This document shows positions 10,729-20,060 of a stretch of 64,000 nt of DNA, in pieces. This DNA comes from Bacillus sp. JCM 19058 (lineage in GTDB: Bacteria; Bacillota; Bacilli; Bacillales_H; Bacillaceae_D), in NCBI GenBank assembly GCA_001310555.1, contig BAXO01000011.1, positions 1-64,000 of the forward strand. Reading direction: 5' to 3'. Numbering within the stretch: the stretch's first letter is position 1; each line of letters opens with the position of its first letter. The translations under genes and the position numbers were made by a program. The notes beneath the pieces were generated by a model that searched no databases, was not told the DNA's origin, and worked only from the letters and a program-made list of their open reading frames with translations.

Positions 10729-11090
10729 CAATACTAAAAAGAAATCATTAAAGGAGTAGCTCCCGAGGTCAAACGGAAAAAAAAGTGCACCTATGAGAGC
10801 CCATATTTGCATCGTCCTCCCCCTCTCTACTTTTAATTGCAAATATGGTCTTATATTTTCGTTCGCGAGACGCACGTATAGATAGAATTCCATCTCCGCT
10901 CTAAAGCAACCGTTTCGGTTGCTCTGTTAGTTTGTGTACTAGATTTTGATAAGGACTACGACTACGGTCTTAAATCGATTTAGTCGCTAGACTGATTTAT
11001 TATTCTAACCAAAAGATTAAAATGGGTATTGAACAGGGTTTGATTCTAACTAACTATTGCTATTCATCATTTAACCATGAGGAGAGTTTT
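10729..11090. other. Intergenic stretch with two hairpins
   Basis: No gene seen. It contains a 10-bp perfect inverted repeat (CCATATTTGC at 10801-10810, GCAAATATGG at 10839-10848) and a tight 8-bp hairpin (AGCAACCG 10905-10912, CGGTTGCT 10916-10923). Neither has a T-tract. Confidence 0.5.
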
Positions 11091-12210
11091 ATGAAAACAA
11101 ATAGTTATGATGTGCCTTCGGTTACCAAAAGAACGCGTCTTGTGTATCTTGATAATATAAAGGTTGCTTTAATCTTACTGGTTGTTGCTCATCATGCAGG
11201 GCAAGCCTATGCTCCAACAGATGATTGGCCTATTCTCAGTGCCGAAAGGTCATCTATTTTAGGCCCTTTTTTTGATGTGAATGGCGCCTTTTTTATGGGA
11301 TTGTTCTTTTTAATCTCGGCTTATTTTATTCCCGCCTCGATAGATCGAAAAGGAATAGGTTCATTTTTGGGGAATCGATTTTTACGTTTGGGAATTCCCT
11401 TTGCCTTTATTGTAATTGTTGTTTTTGGACCGATAACATATATTGTTGATGGCATAGATACTCCCTTTTGGACATATCTATTCTCAGATTATATAGGTCA
11501 AGGTGATTTTGAAGTTGGACATCTTTGGTTTATAGCGCTTTTATTATTTTTTTTCTATTTGTTACGCGGTGATTCGAATGGCTATCTATCAATCGAAAAA
11601 TAATACGGGAGTTGTCGCAAAAACGCCTGGACACAAAGCGCTACTCATCTTTGCTTTACTTTTGGCAGTCGTTGATTATATTATTCGGATTTGGTTTCCG
11701 GTTGGACAATGGATAGATATCTTCCTTTTATGCCTGTAGAAATCGGACGCCTCCCGCAATATCTTGGCTTTTTTTTATTATGGGTGTCGTCGCGTATCGC
11801 CATAATTGGTTACATTCATTACCGACTAGAATCGGTATCGTTTGGTTGCTCATTGGAATAACGGCTGCTGTTTTCCACTTTCTAAATACATTTATAGGAT
11901 TGCTTCCGGCCTCTTTTAATATTTGGCCCATTACAGAAGCCTTTATTGGTGTAGGATTTATCACAGGTCTGTTGGTGCTCTGCCGGGAGTTTTGGAATAA
12001 ACGCGGAAAACTGCTCACACTCATGCAGATAATGCCTTTACCGTTTTTTTAATTCATATCTTTATTGTTTACTTGTTACAAGTTATTATGGAAGAAATAT
12101 TAATGGGACCTTTTATTAAATTTGTTATCGTCTCGATTGTAGGAATAATTCTTAGTTTCATATTCAGTCACTTTATCCGAAAGATCCCGTTTATAAAAAT
12201 GATCTTATAA
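11091..12210 (+). CDS. Acyltransferase-3 family membrane protein, frameshifted
   Basis: Integral membrane O-acyltransferase of the acyltransferase-3 (OafA/NodX-like) family, which moves acetyl or other acyl groups onto cell-surface glycans. The N-terminus shows RLVYLDNIKVALILLVVAHHAGQAY, with the family's early Asp and the HH-type motif, then FFMGLFFLISAYF and the RFLRLGIPF segment. Later pieces in other frames give the remaining helices: MPVEIGRLPQYLGFF, NWLHSLPTRIG, and a final FIRKIPFIKMIL. At least four frameshifts occur (about 11590, 11720, 11770 and 12030-12050). Joined length is about 370 residues, which fits. Start ATG 11091 follows GAGGAG; an upstream in-frame ATG at 11022 lacks a ribosome site. 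No neighbour suggests its acceptor. Confidence 0.75.
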
Positions 12211-12624
12211 AAAAACATATTGGAGATTTTCTTTTAAACCGCTTAAAATCAACAGATTCCTTTCCGGTAATCCATGAACTGAGTTAAGGGGGACGTACAA
12301 CGGCCTTCAAAATCTAGCCATACCCTAAAAAAAATAATAGGCTTTTTTTAAAAATTGATAATAAAAAAAATATCGTGAAAGTTCAACAATAATCTTCTTC
12401 ATTACAAAATGTGCTTTGAATCATAGTATACTCTTGGAAAGTACCCGTTAGGTTACGTAACTTAATGTTTTAGTTGTGGTGACTACATTATATAAGAACA
12501 GGTGATTTTCATTGTGCACTTTTTTTATCCAATCAAGAAGAAGTCTCTACGGACTTGCAGCAAATAAACAAACGTCTCGAGAAATTAAACGAATTTTTGG
12601 ATGAAGTAAAGTAGGAGGATAAAG
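12211..12624. other. Intergenic stretch with a possible tiny gene
   Basis: No firm gene. A frame at about 12486-12611 reads LFLSNQEEVSTDLQQINKRL and so on to LDEVK and a stop, a likely short amphipathic helix protein. It ends 13 bp before the next gene, so it may be co-transcribed with it. No start codon with a ribosome site is in frame, possibly because of a length error in the T-run at about 12520. Confidence 0.3.
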
Positions 12625-13047
12625 ATGGGCCTTTTTTATAAAAGCATCTGTTATTTACTTCATTATTGGGGCTGGGATCGGGTTGTACATTTATTGCCGA
12701 GTTTTTTTCTCCTCGCTCAATAAATTTTATTAGGTTGGGTATCGATGGCTTTAGCTGGCCTTATTTATCATCAATTTCCTATGGCTGGTTCAAATTGGAA
12801 AAGATCATTTTTAGTTATCTTTGATCGGTGTGCCAATACTAACCTTCTCGATGATTTATTCAGGCTAGGACGGCTTGGTGTTGACGTGCTTATGAGTGGG
12901 GTTGGCGGGCCCCTTGCAATGGCAGCTGTGTTCTGTTTCGTTCAATGTGTTGTACAAATTGAAGCCGAATCAATAGAGTTTCTTTACCGTGCCTGGCAAA
13001 AGGTTTATAATAATCTTAAATGCGAAGGGAAGGGTGATGGACAATGA
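12625..13047 (+). CDS. Small membrane protein resembling cbb3-type oxidase subunit I fragments, frameshifted
   Basis: Start ATG 12625 follows AGGAGGAT. After removing one T the protein begins MGLFIKASVIYFIIGAGIGLYIY, then (after another shift near 12700) LGWVSMALAGLIYHQFPMAG, and ends near PLAMAAVFCFVQCV. This layout, a first helix then an LGW...IYH...FP block, recalls the small stand-alone Bacillus proteins annotated as cytochrome-c oxidase or cbb3 subunit I-like, where the His would be a haem ligand. At least two or three frameshifts make the middle (LEKIIFSYL, IGVPILTF) hard to assemble. Function is unproven; the assignment rests on recalled motif similarity. Confidence 0.4.
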
Positions 13048-13211
13048 AAAACATCTTTAGAATTGTGAGCATTGTAAATAAAGGACATCATCCAATTGTT
13101 TGCTGAATCGAACTTACGTTTCTTCTAGTTGCAGTTAAAAAGGCGGCACGGATGGTGTTCAAACCACTCGTGTTTTTTCATGCTTTTAACTTGAACTGGG
13201 AGGTTTTTCAA

Positions 13212-14272
13212 TTGAACATTAATGAGCAGCTAGCTGCTTTAGGCTGGAATAAAGAATGGGAAAGCTACGTTACGCAAGACTCGCGTTGGATTCCGGCACG
13301 AGTCAGTAAAGAACATAAAAACAGCTATGAAGTGCATACTGGAGCACAAACATTATTGGCTGAGCTGACAGGGAGGTACTACTATCGCTCGATAAAGAGA
13401 GAAGATTTGCCTGCAGTAGGCGACTGGGTCTTAATTCAGCAGCAGGAAGGCGAAAAGCGAGCGATGATTCACGAGGTTTTACCGCGGATGTCTTCTTTTT
13501 CTCGAAAGAAAGCCGGTCGTGAAATCGAGCTACAAATCGTGGCAGCTAACTTGACAAAGGTCTTCTTAGTTATGTCATTAAATGATGACTATAATTTAAG
13601 ACGTTTAGAGCGGTATTTGATTACAGCGTGGGAAAGTGGAGCGAGCCCGGTTGTTGTCCTTTCAAAAAGTGACTTGGTCGACGATCCAGAGTCTTTGAAA
13701 GCAGAAGCTGAGTCGGTGGCAATTGGTGTTCCGGTCATACTTTGGAGTGCAAAGTCGAGTGTAGGGCTTGAATCATTGCAAGCTCTCATCCGGAAAGAAG
13801 ATACAGTTGCTCTTCTTGGCTCCTCAGGTGTCGGGAAGTCAACTTTGCTGAACGCAATTGCTAAGCAGGAGCATATGCTAACAAGAGCAATTCGTGAAGC
13901 TGACCATAAAGGGAAGCATACGACCACTCACCGTGAATTAATCGTACTCGCTCAAGGTGGAGTGCTAATCGATACACCTGGATGAGGGAGTTGCAGTTAT
14001 GGCAGGCAAGCGAAGGGATACAAACTGGATTTCAAGATATCGAGACGATTATTCAGCAGTGCCGCTTCCGGGATTGCCAGCACGTGAGTGAGCCCGGCTG
14101 TGCCATCCGAGCAGCACTCAACAATCATGAACTGGATGAAGAGCGCTGGCATAGCTATGTCAAGCTTCAGAAGGAGCTTTCGTTCATCGCTAGAAAGCAG
14201 GACAAACGCCTTCAAAACGAAGAAAAGCGAAAATGGAAGGCGATCCGTAAACAACAAAAGCGTAATAAATAA
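13212..14272 (+). CDS. rsgA: Ribosome small subunit-dependent GTPase A, frameshifted
   Basis: Circularly permuted GTPase that helps late maturation of the 30S ribosomal subunit. The GTPase motifs appear in the permuted order G4 (LSKSDL), G1 (LLGSSGVGKST, near residue 203) and G3 (DTPG). An N-terminal OB-fold and a C-terminal zinc site (CRFRDCQHVSEPGCAI) flank them. The frame breaks at 13981, where DTPG is followed by a stop; one missing base in GGNATG restores DTPGMRELQLW, so this is a deletion and not in a homopolymer of A/T. Joined length is about 354 residues, a little above average. Start TTG 13212 is chosen because GGGAGG lies 8 bases upstream and homology begins there. Confidence 0.93.
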
Positions 14273-14326
14273 ACAAAAGCCTCGTCTGAAAGGAACATAA
14301 TCTCCTTTCAACACGGGGCTTTTGTT
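14272..14326. terminator. Bidirectional terminator between rsgA and the EamA gene
   Basis: A 14-bp stem (14272-14285 with 14313-14326, one G-U pair) with A-rich left arm and T-rich right arm, plus an inner GAAAGG/CCTTTC stem. It separates two convergent genes and can serve both. Confidence 0.75.
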
Positions 14327-14461
14327 GATCTAAACCTTCGTTGGGGCCCAGCTTCTAAGTAAAGTTGGCTCTTTTAGTTTTTTTCCATTGATGCCTCGAT
14401 GTTCCAGATCGATCAAACGTGCGTATTTCTTTTGCCATACAAACGGGAGGGCTAAGCTGGA

Positions 14462-15361
14462 TTATCGTCCTGCAAGGCTTTGCCTTTTGTTGTTCTTTTC
14501 TTGAACGATGATAACGGCGAGAATAACGAGGATAATACCGATATATTGAAAGATGTTTAACGTTTCTTGAAAAAGAGCAAAGCTCATAAATGTGGCCACA
14601 ACAGGTTCAACGGTTGCCACAATCGAAGCTCGGCTTGATTCGACCTTCTCCAGCCCTTTTGTATAAAGCATAAAAGCGAGCATTGTTGAGAATAAGCTAA
14701 GTCCGATTAAATAGAGCCAAACCATCGGATTTGCGAATAGAGGAAGCACCTTCCATAAACCACTAAACGGCGTTATAAATAAGGAGCCTAAAACGAAGGT
14801 ATATACCGTAACCGTTAAAGGTGAATATTTTTTTTAATGCTGATTTGGCGAAGATGCTGTAAAGTCCGTAAAAAAAAGCCGGAGCCACCCCAAGAATGAT
14901 CCCATATAGCGAAACCGTCTCGTTTGCCAAAGGAAAGACACCAATTACGAGCAAACAGCCAGCTAAAGTAATCGGTAAGGCGATCATTTTTCGAACAGTC
15001 ATAGCTTCCTTGAACATGACGACCGATAAGATCGTAACAAAGACTGGGGCAGTGTAAAGCAAGATCGCTGCGATTGATATCGACGTTTCTTGAATCGCGT
15101 TAAATAAACACCAGTTAAAAAATACGATGCTAATGATCCCTGTACCGATAAAGTATTTTGTATCGTGAAACCGGATCGCTAAGTGCTCTTTATTTTTGAT
15201 TACGGTAAAGATGACGAGGAAAAACGCTGCCAGCAATAATCGCAACGAGACGACTTGTGTTGGCGTAAAGCCAGCATCATATAAATAAGTCACATACGCG
15301 CTATCATTCCCCATAACGAAGCTGCAGCCATAATCCATAAATAAGCGAATCGATTTTTCAA
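14462..15361 (-). CDS. EamA (DMT) family transporter, frameshifted
   Basis: Ten-helix drug/metabolite transporter, probably an exporter of a small metabolite or amino acid. The N-terminal half has VTYLYDAGFTPTQVVSLRLLLAAFF and ILLYTAPVFVTILS, a hallmark of the first EamA repeat. The second repeat ends YTKGLEKVESSRASIVATVEPVVA. The frame breaks in an 8-T run (plus strand 14831-14838), joining SALKK to a part that reads YSPLTVTVYTFVLGSLF. A further shift near 15300 joins the first helix (NRFAYLWIMAAASLWGMI). The start is taken as TTG at 15361 because GGAGG lies 9 bases before it. Total about 300 residues, as expected. Confidence 0.83.
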
Positions 15362-15642
15362 CGTTTCCTACCTCCAAAAATGAAGAAACCCTTCTACATG
15401 AAAAATACTTGAAATAGTGAAAAGGAGCAACTGAGTGACACGTATACTAAAGAAATCAATCGACGTAGAACTTAGTAGAACTGCTGATTTCTCAATTCAT
15501 ATTCTTTAACAGAAAATATGCAGACTTTGTTTGCTATGATATACAAGTATAAGCTTACAAAGAAACGACCGCAAAATATACCATTGCTCGCCGTTAAAAA
15601 ATAGTGAAGTACTGTGGAAGTAAGCTTTTTCCTTTAGTCTTT

Positions 15643-16997
15643 TTATATGCTAGTAGAGTTGCAAAATTCATGAATGATCTGTGCCTTTATTTCTTCAATG
15701 GGAAACTGCTGCGGGTAGGCAGAAATCATTAACATAATGCCTTGAAGCGTTGATGAAAAGTATAACGATCGTTTTCTAGGTTCCTTTACGTTTAGCTTCT
15801 CAAAGATCTTACACTGCAGCTCGAATTGTCTGGCGTTTTCTTCAATAAGCCGTTTGCTGTATTTGTTCAGCTCTTTATCCGCTTCTGGCTGTGTTTGCAA
15901 GTGCAGATAAAAGCGATGCACATTAGGGTGTGCATACACGTAATCGACCGCACTTTCAACAATGTATTGAAGTTGTTCAGACGGTGTTTTAAATCTAGAC
16001 GCGCCTTCCATGACACCAATTACTTCCTGAATTCTAGATTCTACTACTTCAGAAATTAGCTGCTCTTTTCCTTTATAGTAGTTATAAAGTAATCCTTTTG
16101 AAATGTTGGCCTGTATCGCCACATCGCTAATCGAAGTAGCATGATACCCTTTTTTTTAATAAACAGCTCCATTGCAGCGTCAAGAATGTTTGCTTGCGAT
16201 CGTTTACGAATACGTTCATTTTCTTCCGGTGTTCGTGGCATTGTAGCTGTCATCCTCCATAAATCAGTAATGATGCGAGTAAGTTTTTCTGGATGGGTTA
16301 ACGTCACCATATGATCGGCACCTGCGATTTCCACGACACGGACAGCGGGGACCTGTCGAAAGCATTCGGCTACACGCTGGTTGTCAGGCAACTCCTCGTC
16401 ACCAATCAAGAGCAGTGTTTTAACCGTCAACTCTTCTAATCTTTGGATGGCTGGTTGCTGTGGCCAGAGCATTTCAAATGCTGGCCACCCTAACATTCGT
16501 TCGAAATAATCCCGGTGCATTTCCATCCATAAATCTTGGCGTGGACTAGCTTTGATAACACGATAGGACGGTGAACGAAGGGATAACTCCATCATTTTGT
16601 CTACATCCGGAGCTGCCTCGTTAATACTCTGGATATAGTCTTTAAAATCTTTAGAGTAATCAAAACCTGACAGTGCTGGAGCGATCAAAACAAGCTTCGC
16701 TACTCGTTCAGGATATTCTAAGGTAAAATCTGTTGCAATCTGTCCGCCAATGGAATGTCCAACTAGCGTAGCCCTTTTAAATTCAAAATAATCAAGCACA
16801 CTCTTCAAGTCATCTACATAGTTAACTTGTTTCGAAGGAGAGATTGATTTTCCAACCCCACGTGCATCAAAAGAAATAACTTGATAATCGCTGGACAAAA
16901 GAGGAGTTACAAATGTCCAGTCTCGCAAATCAACACCACCGCTATGAAGGAGAACAATGGGCTCCCCTTTTCCATTAATCTCATAATACAAATCCAA
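15643..16997 (-). CDS. Alpha/beta hydrolase fused in frame to a TetR-family regulator, frameshifted
   Basis: The first 250 residues are an alpha/beta hydrolase: HSGG oxyanion region, nucleophile elbow GHSIGG with Ser at about 82, acid in IGDEELPD and His in GADHMVTL. With no stop between, the same frame runs into a TetR repressor starting MPRTPEENERIRKRSQANILDAAMELF (Met about 253), and after an 8-T run (plus strand 16148-16157) continues as the recognition helix ISKGLLYNYYKGKEQLI and the TetR ligand domain. Either this is a true hydrolase-regulator fusion of about 450 residues, or two coupled genes whose junction carries an indel: GGAGG lies 12 bases before the TetR Met. A palindrome in the promoter suggests autoregulation. 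Confidence 0.75.
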
Positions 16998-17032
16998 AAT
17001 ACAACACCACCAATCTTAGTAAGTAATTATAG

Positions 17033-17060
17033 TTTATATAATGACTGAACGTTTAGTCAA
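17033..17060 (-). promoter_or_regulatory. Promoter with overlapping 18-bp palindrome (predicted TetR operator)
   Basis: On the minus strand TTGACT (17055-17060) and TATAAA (17033-17038) form a -35/-10 pair with 16 bp spacing. The spacer and -35 box are occupied by TGACTGAACGTTTAGTCA (17042-17059), a palindrome with a single mismatched pair. A TetR dimer bound there would block RNA polymerase, so the hydrolase/TetR gene is probably autorepressed. Confidence 0.65.
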
Positions 17061-17186
17061 TGAAAAATACAATAAATTGCATCCAAGGCCTGTGTGAAGG
17101 GAAGACCCACGGAGAGAAAATAGATTCGCAGTTTACGGTAATGGCCGACCCTCGTTTGACGTTTTTGCGGTAGAAGCGATAAAAAA

Positions 17187-17221
17187 AGAGACCATTTGCT
17201 TGGGAGTTGCAATTGGTCTCT
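17187..17221 (-). terminator. Rho-independent terminator of the MFS gene
   Basis: AGAGACCA (17187-17194) pairs with TGGTCTCT (17214-17221). On the minus strand the stem is followed by seven T, 16 bases after the MFS stop codon. Confidence 0.75.
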
Positions 17222-17236
17222 TCGCTTTTTTATAGG

Positions 17237-18422
17237 CTAAACGGCTACTTTTTTACTTACCCTTTTTTCTGATTCTGGCTTACTGATTACTTGAATGACC
17301 ATCATGATTAACGTTAAAATCATCAATCCAGTAATCGCTGCGAAGAAGCTATGCGTTAAATCGAAAGATAAGCCGATGATGAACGGACCGGCTGCTCCGA
17401 GAAGATATCCGACTGATTGTGTCATTGCAGACCAAGCGGCGGCGTCTCTTGCGTTCGACGTCAGAGCAATCGGAAGCATTAAATTTAGTGGGAACAAAAT
17501 ACCGGCTCCGATTCCTATGAGTGCTGTGCTTACTAGGAGATGAAATCCGAAGCTAAACATGATGAGCCCGGCGAATTCAAAGGTAGAAGCAATGAGTAGC
17601 CATACTAATTTAGACGGGACTCTTTTGAGTAAGAACGGTAACAGCAAGCTGACAGGTAATTGAATAGCAGTAAATATAGTTAATGCTGTTCCGGCATAAA
17701 GCTTGCTATATCCCATACTTTGAACCATTGGTGGAATCCACGCAGTTAAAGAGTAAAAGATCATTGCCATTAAACCAAACGAAAAGGTTAATAGCCAAGC
17801 CCTTTTATTATTCCAAGGAAGTGTTCCAGTTTGCTCAGTAATTGGCTCTGCTTTGGAATGATCGATTCGACGGGATACAAACAACCACCAGATTGGGAGC
17901 GCGATAAGGGCAAAAATAGCCCATAAAGCAAGAGTGTGCGACCAAGAGTGTATGTTGCTTTGTAACGGAGCCGATAATCCAGAACTGAGTGAAGCGCCTA
18001 GTGTTAAAGCAAACGTATATAAAGCAATCATCGGAGCGATTCGCTCAGGAAAATGCCGTTTAATGAAGCCTGATAGCAAAGGCCCATTATCGCTATACCG
18101 ACGCAGCAAGAAAGGCAGTCGCTAATAAAAAATAGGAGGAAACCGTGAAGACGCGCAGAGCAGTCCCGATACCGATCAGTGCGATAGACCATCCGATGAT
18201 CCGTTCAATGCCCCAACGATTTGCTAATGTTGCTGAAAGAGGAGAGAATAGACCCATACAAAATACTGGGATTGTTGTTAAGAGACTTGAAACCGAAGCG
18301 CTGATCCCTAAATCATTTTGAATCAAACCTAATAAAGGAGCGACGGACGTAATTGCTGGGCGTAAATTCAAAGCCACGATAAATAAGGCAATGCCTAATA
18401 AGATAAAGTTCGTTTTTTTCAT
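17237..18422 (-). CDS. MFS transporter, CynX/NimT family, frameshifted
   Basis: Twelve-helix major-facilitator permease of the cyanate/2-nitroimidazole (CynX/NimT) group; Bacillus YycB is a relative. The N-terminus reads LLGIALFIVALNLRPAITSVAPLL, the best family signature (NLRPA). The second half has SVGYLLGAAGPFIIG. The frame breaks at about 18100: AFLAAS should continue GIAIMGPLLSGFIKRHFPERIAPM, which one missing G would give. Joined length is about 395 residues, normal. Start ATG 18422 has a GAGGGGAG ribosome site that is buried in a hairpin. Substrate unknown. Confidence 0.83.
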
Positions 18423-18426
18423 GTGA

Positions 18427-18446
18427 CTCCCCTCAGCAGAGGGGAA
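18427..18446 (-). promoter_or_regulatory. Hairpin that sequesters the MFS ribosome-binding site
   Basis: On the minus strand TTCCCCTC pairs with GAGGGGAG around TGCT, and GAGGGGAG is the only Shine-Dalgarno before ATG 18422, four bases away. The fold would hide it from ribosomes. Pairing is seen; translational control is inferred. Confidence 0.5.
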
Positions 18447-18943
18447 GTAGCGCCTATTAAGTAGTCTCCTAATCTATTTATAAAATGCCTCATAACAATT
18501 TCACTCACTTTCTCAACCGTGCGTGTATCTATTATGATACGGGTCAGTGAGAAACGCAACTTTCTAGCTTCTTTAGTAAGGACGACTCATCTTCAGCACA
18601 TAGGGAGGTAAGGAAAAGAGCGGTATCCATGCGCCAATCCACGTCAGATTTCTATTGACGAATGGAATGATTGGCTCTCATTCTACCTTATGTATGCCCC
18701 TTCAGCCAACGGTGAAAGGGAATACTTTTTTTCAAATTCTAACAGTTTCTTAAACGATAAAGAAGGTTATTTTTTTTGTCTGAGAATAAATATGTAACAG
18801 GGAATCATGCTTTCATGGCGAAATGATTCAACCAGCGAAGACAAGCGTTGTGCGAGTGCTTATATTATGAAAAAAACGGGACTGTTTGACTGAAGTCGAA
18901 GGGCGAAGAAGTATTACAACAGAAGAGCGGAGGTATGAAAATC
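18447..18943. other. Intergenic stretch between divergent genes
   Basis: About 500 bp between the MFS gene (minus) and the HD-hydrolase gene (plus). It must hold both promoters, but I cannot name clear -35/-10 pairs, and I see no gene or strong repeat. Confidence 0.5.
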
Positions 18944-19567
18944 ATGAACGAACTATTTATGAAACTGAGCAAAGGTGTAGGGCTTACAGGAGATGTAAAA
19001 GCAGATGCTTATCATTTTATAGCCAGGAACGGCTATCCAAAAATTGCTGAGCATTCACAGCGAGTTGCCCAGCTGGCAAAAGCGATGGCAGCTCGGTTTA
19101 GCCTGGACGAAGAGGAGGCAGAGATCGCTGGGTGGTTGCATGATGTTAGCGTTGTCTTTCCGAATGACAGCAGGATTTCTGTCGCTGAAAGCTTGGGGAT
19201 ACAAGTGCTTCCTGAGGAGCGAAAATTCCCTTTGATTATTCATCAGAAAATTTCAAAGGTGATGGCTGAACAAATCTTTCATGTTAACAATGAAGCGATT
19301 TTAAGCGCGATCGAATGCCATACAACATTGAAGGAACAAGCTAGTCCGATGGATATGAACTTGTTCGTTGCAGATAAAATTGAATGGGATCAATCTGGAC
19401 AGCCGCCTTACTTGAACGAAATTAAAGAAGCAGCTACTAAATCGTTAGAGGGCGCTGCTTTCGTTTATATAGACTATATGTGGCGCAGACGGGATCGATT
19501 GAAAGTCGTGCATCCATGGCTAGAAGCCGCTTATTGGCAGCTGAAAGGAATTGAAGGAAGGGAATGA
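18944..19567 (+). CDS. HD-domain hydrolase, YqeK-like (predicted Ap4A hydrolase family)
   Basis: Metal-dependent HD phosphohydrolase related to YqeK, which cleaves diadenosine tetraphosphate symmetrically. The metal ligands are visible in order: His in IAEHSQRV, the HD pair in GWLHDVS, His in LIIHQKISKVMAEQ, His in SAIECHTTL and Asp in FVADKIEWDQ. At 207 residues it is slightly longer than YqeK (about 190) and is not linked to nadD, so it may be a paralog with another substrate. Start ATG 18944 is preferred to ATG 18935 because GGAGG (18929-18933) is 10 bases from the former and only 1 from the latter. Intact. Confidence 0.75.
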   Translation: MNELFMKLSKGVGLTGDVKADAYHFIARNGYPKIAEHSQRVAQLAKAMAARFSLDEEEAEIAGWLHDVSVVFPNDSRISVAESLGIQVLPEERKFPLIIHQKISKVMAEQIFHVNNEAILSAIECHTTLKEQASPMDMNLFVADKIEWDQSGQPPYLNEIKEAATKSLEGAAFVYIDYMWRRRDRLKVVHPWLEAAYWQLKGIEGRE

Positions 19568-19834
19568 ATTCGAATGTTGTTGGCTTTACCATCATAGCCA
19601 AACCAATAAAAGAAGCAATAATTGTCGGCCAGCTATCATAGCCGCTTGACTACTATTATTACTTTCGGCAACCAGCTCTTCATCTGCCGACAAAATATTC
19701 ACCACCCTTTACTAATCATGACGAAAATACGGTAAAACGAGTCTGACATGAGATAAAATAATTGCCATCGCCTTTCAATTTAACTGTTCACCCTTTATCC
19801 TTTATAATATAGAAGATACGTGGCTAAAAAAAAC
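19568..19834. other. Intergenic stretch with promoter of the ABC-F leader
   Basis: No gene. TTGTCGGC (19622-19629) and GCCGACAA (19686-19693) are inverted 56 bp apart. TATAAT at 19803-19808, with TTAACT 17 bp upstream (19780-19785), is a plausible promoter for the leader and ABC-F gene. Confidence 0.5.
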
Positions 19835-20026
19835 AGGAGGTCCTTTTCGTCCAATGAATTAATGACACACGTTTACTCTCATCACATAAATATCAGAAAT
19901 TTTTTTGTCTGTGTGAGAAGAACGGGATACGTGTGTACATTTTTGGATGAATTATTGTATATGGCTTCAATTAATTGAGCCTCATCCTAAATGTATTCCG
20001 TCACAGGTAGCCGCCTGTGTTTTTTT
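19835..20026 (+). promoter_or_regulatory. Attenuator-like leader of the ABC-F gene
   Basis: Between the promoter at 19803 and the ABC-F start lie: a strong AGGAGG (19835-19840) before a two-codon frame ATG-AAT-TAA (19854); an inverted pair ACACACGT (19865-19872) and ACGTGTGT (19929-19936); a possible 15-residue leader frame from GTG 19931 to a stop at 19978; and an intrinsic terminator (20002-20026). This is the layout expected of ribosome-mediated attenuation, known for several antibiotic-inducible ABC-F genes such as vmlR. Which frame is translated is a guess. Confidence 0.5.
20002..20026 (+). terminator. Intrinsic terminator in the ABC-F leader
   Basis: CACAGG (20002-20007) and CCTGTG (20014-20019) form a hairpin followed directly by seven T. 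It lies 35 bp before the ABC-F start, so it would cut the transcript short unless prevented. Confidence 0.75.
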
Positions 20027-20060
20027 ACGTTGTTCTTTACGGATTGCAGGAGGGAAAACT

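Noticed and set aside
10801..10848. 10-bp inverted repeat considered as insertion-sequence ends
   Set aside because: Only 28 bp lie between the arms, there is no transposase and no flanking direct repeat.
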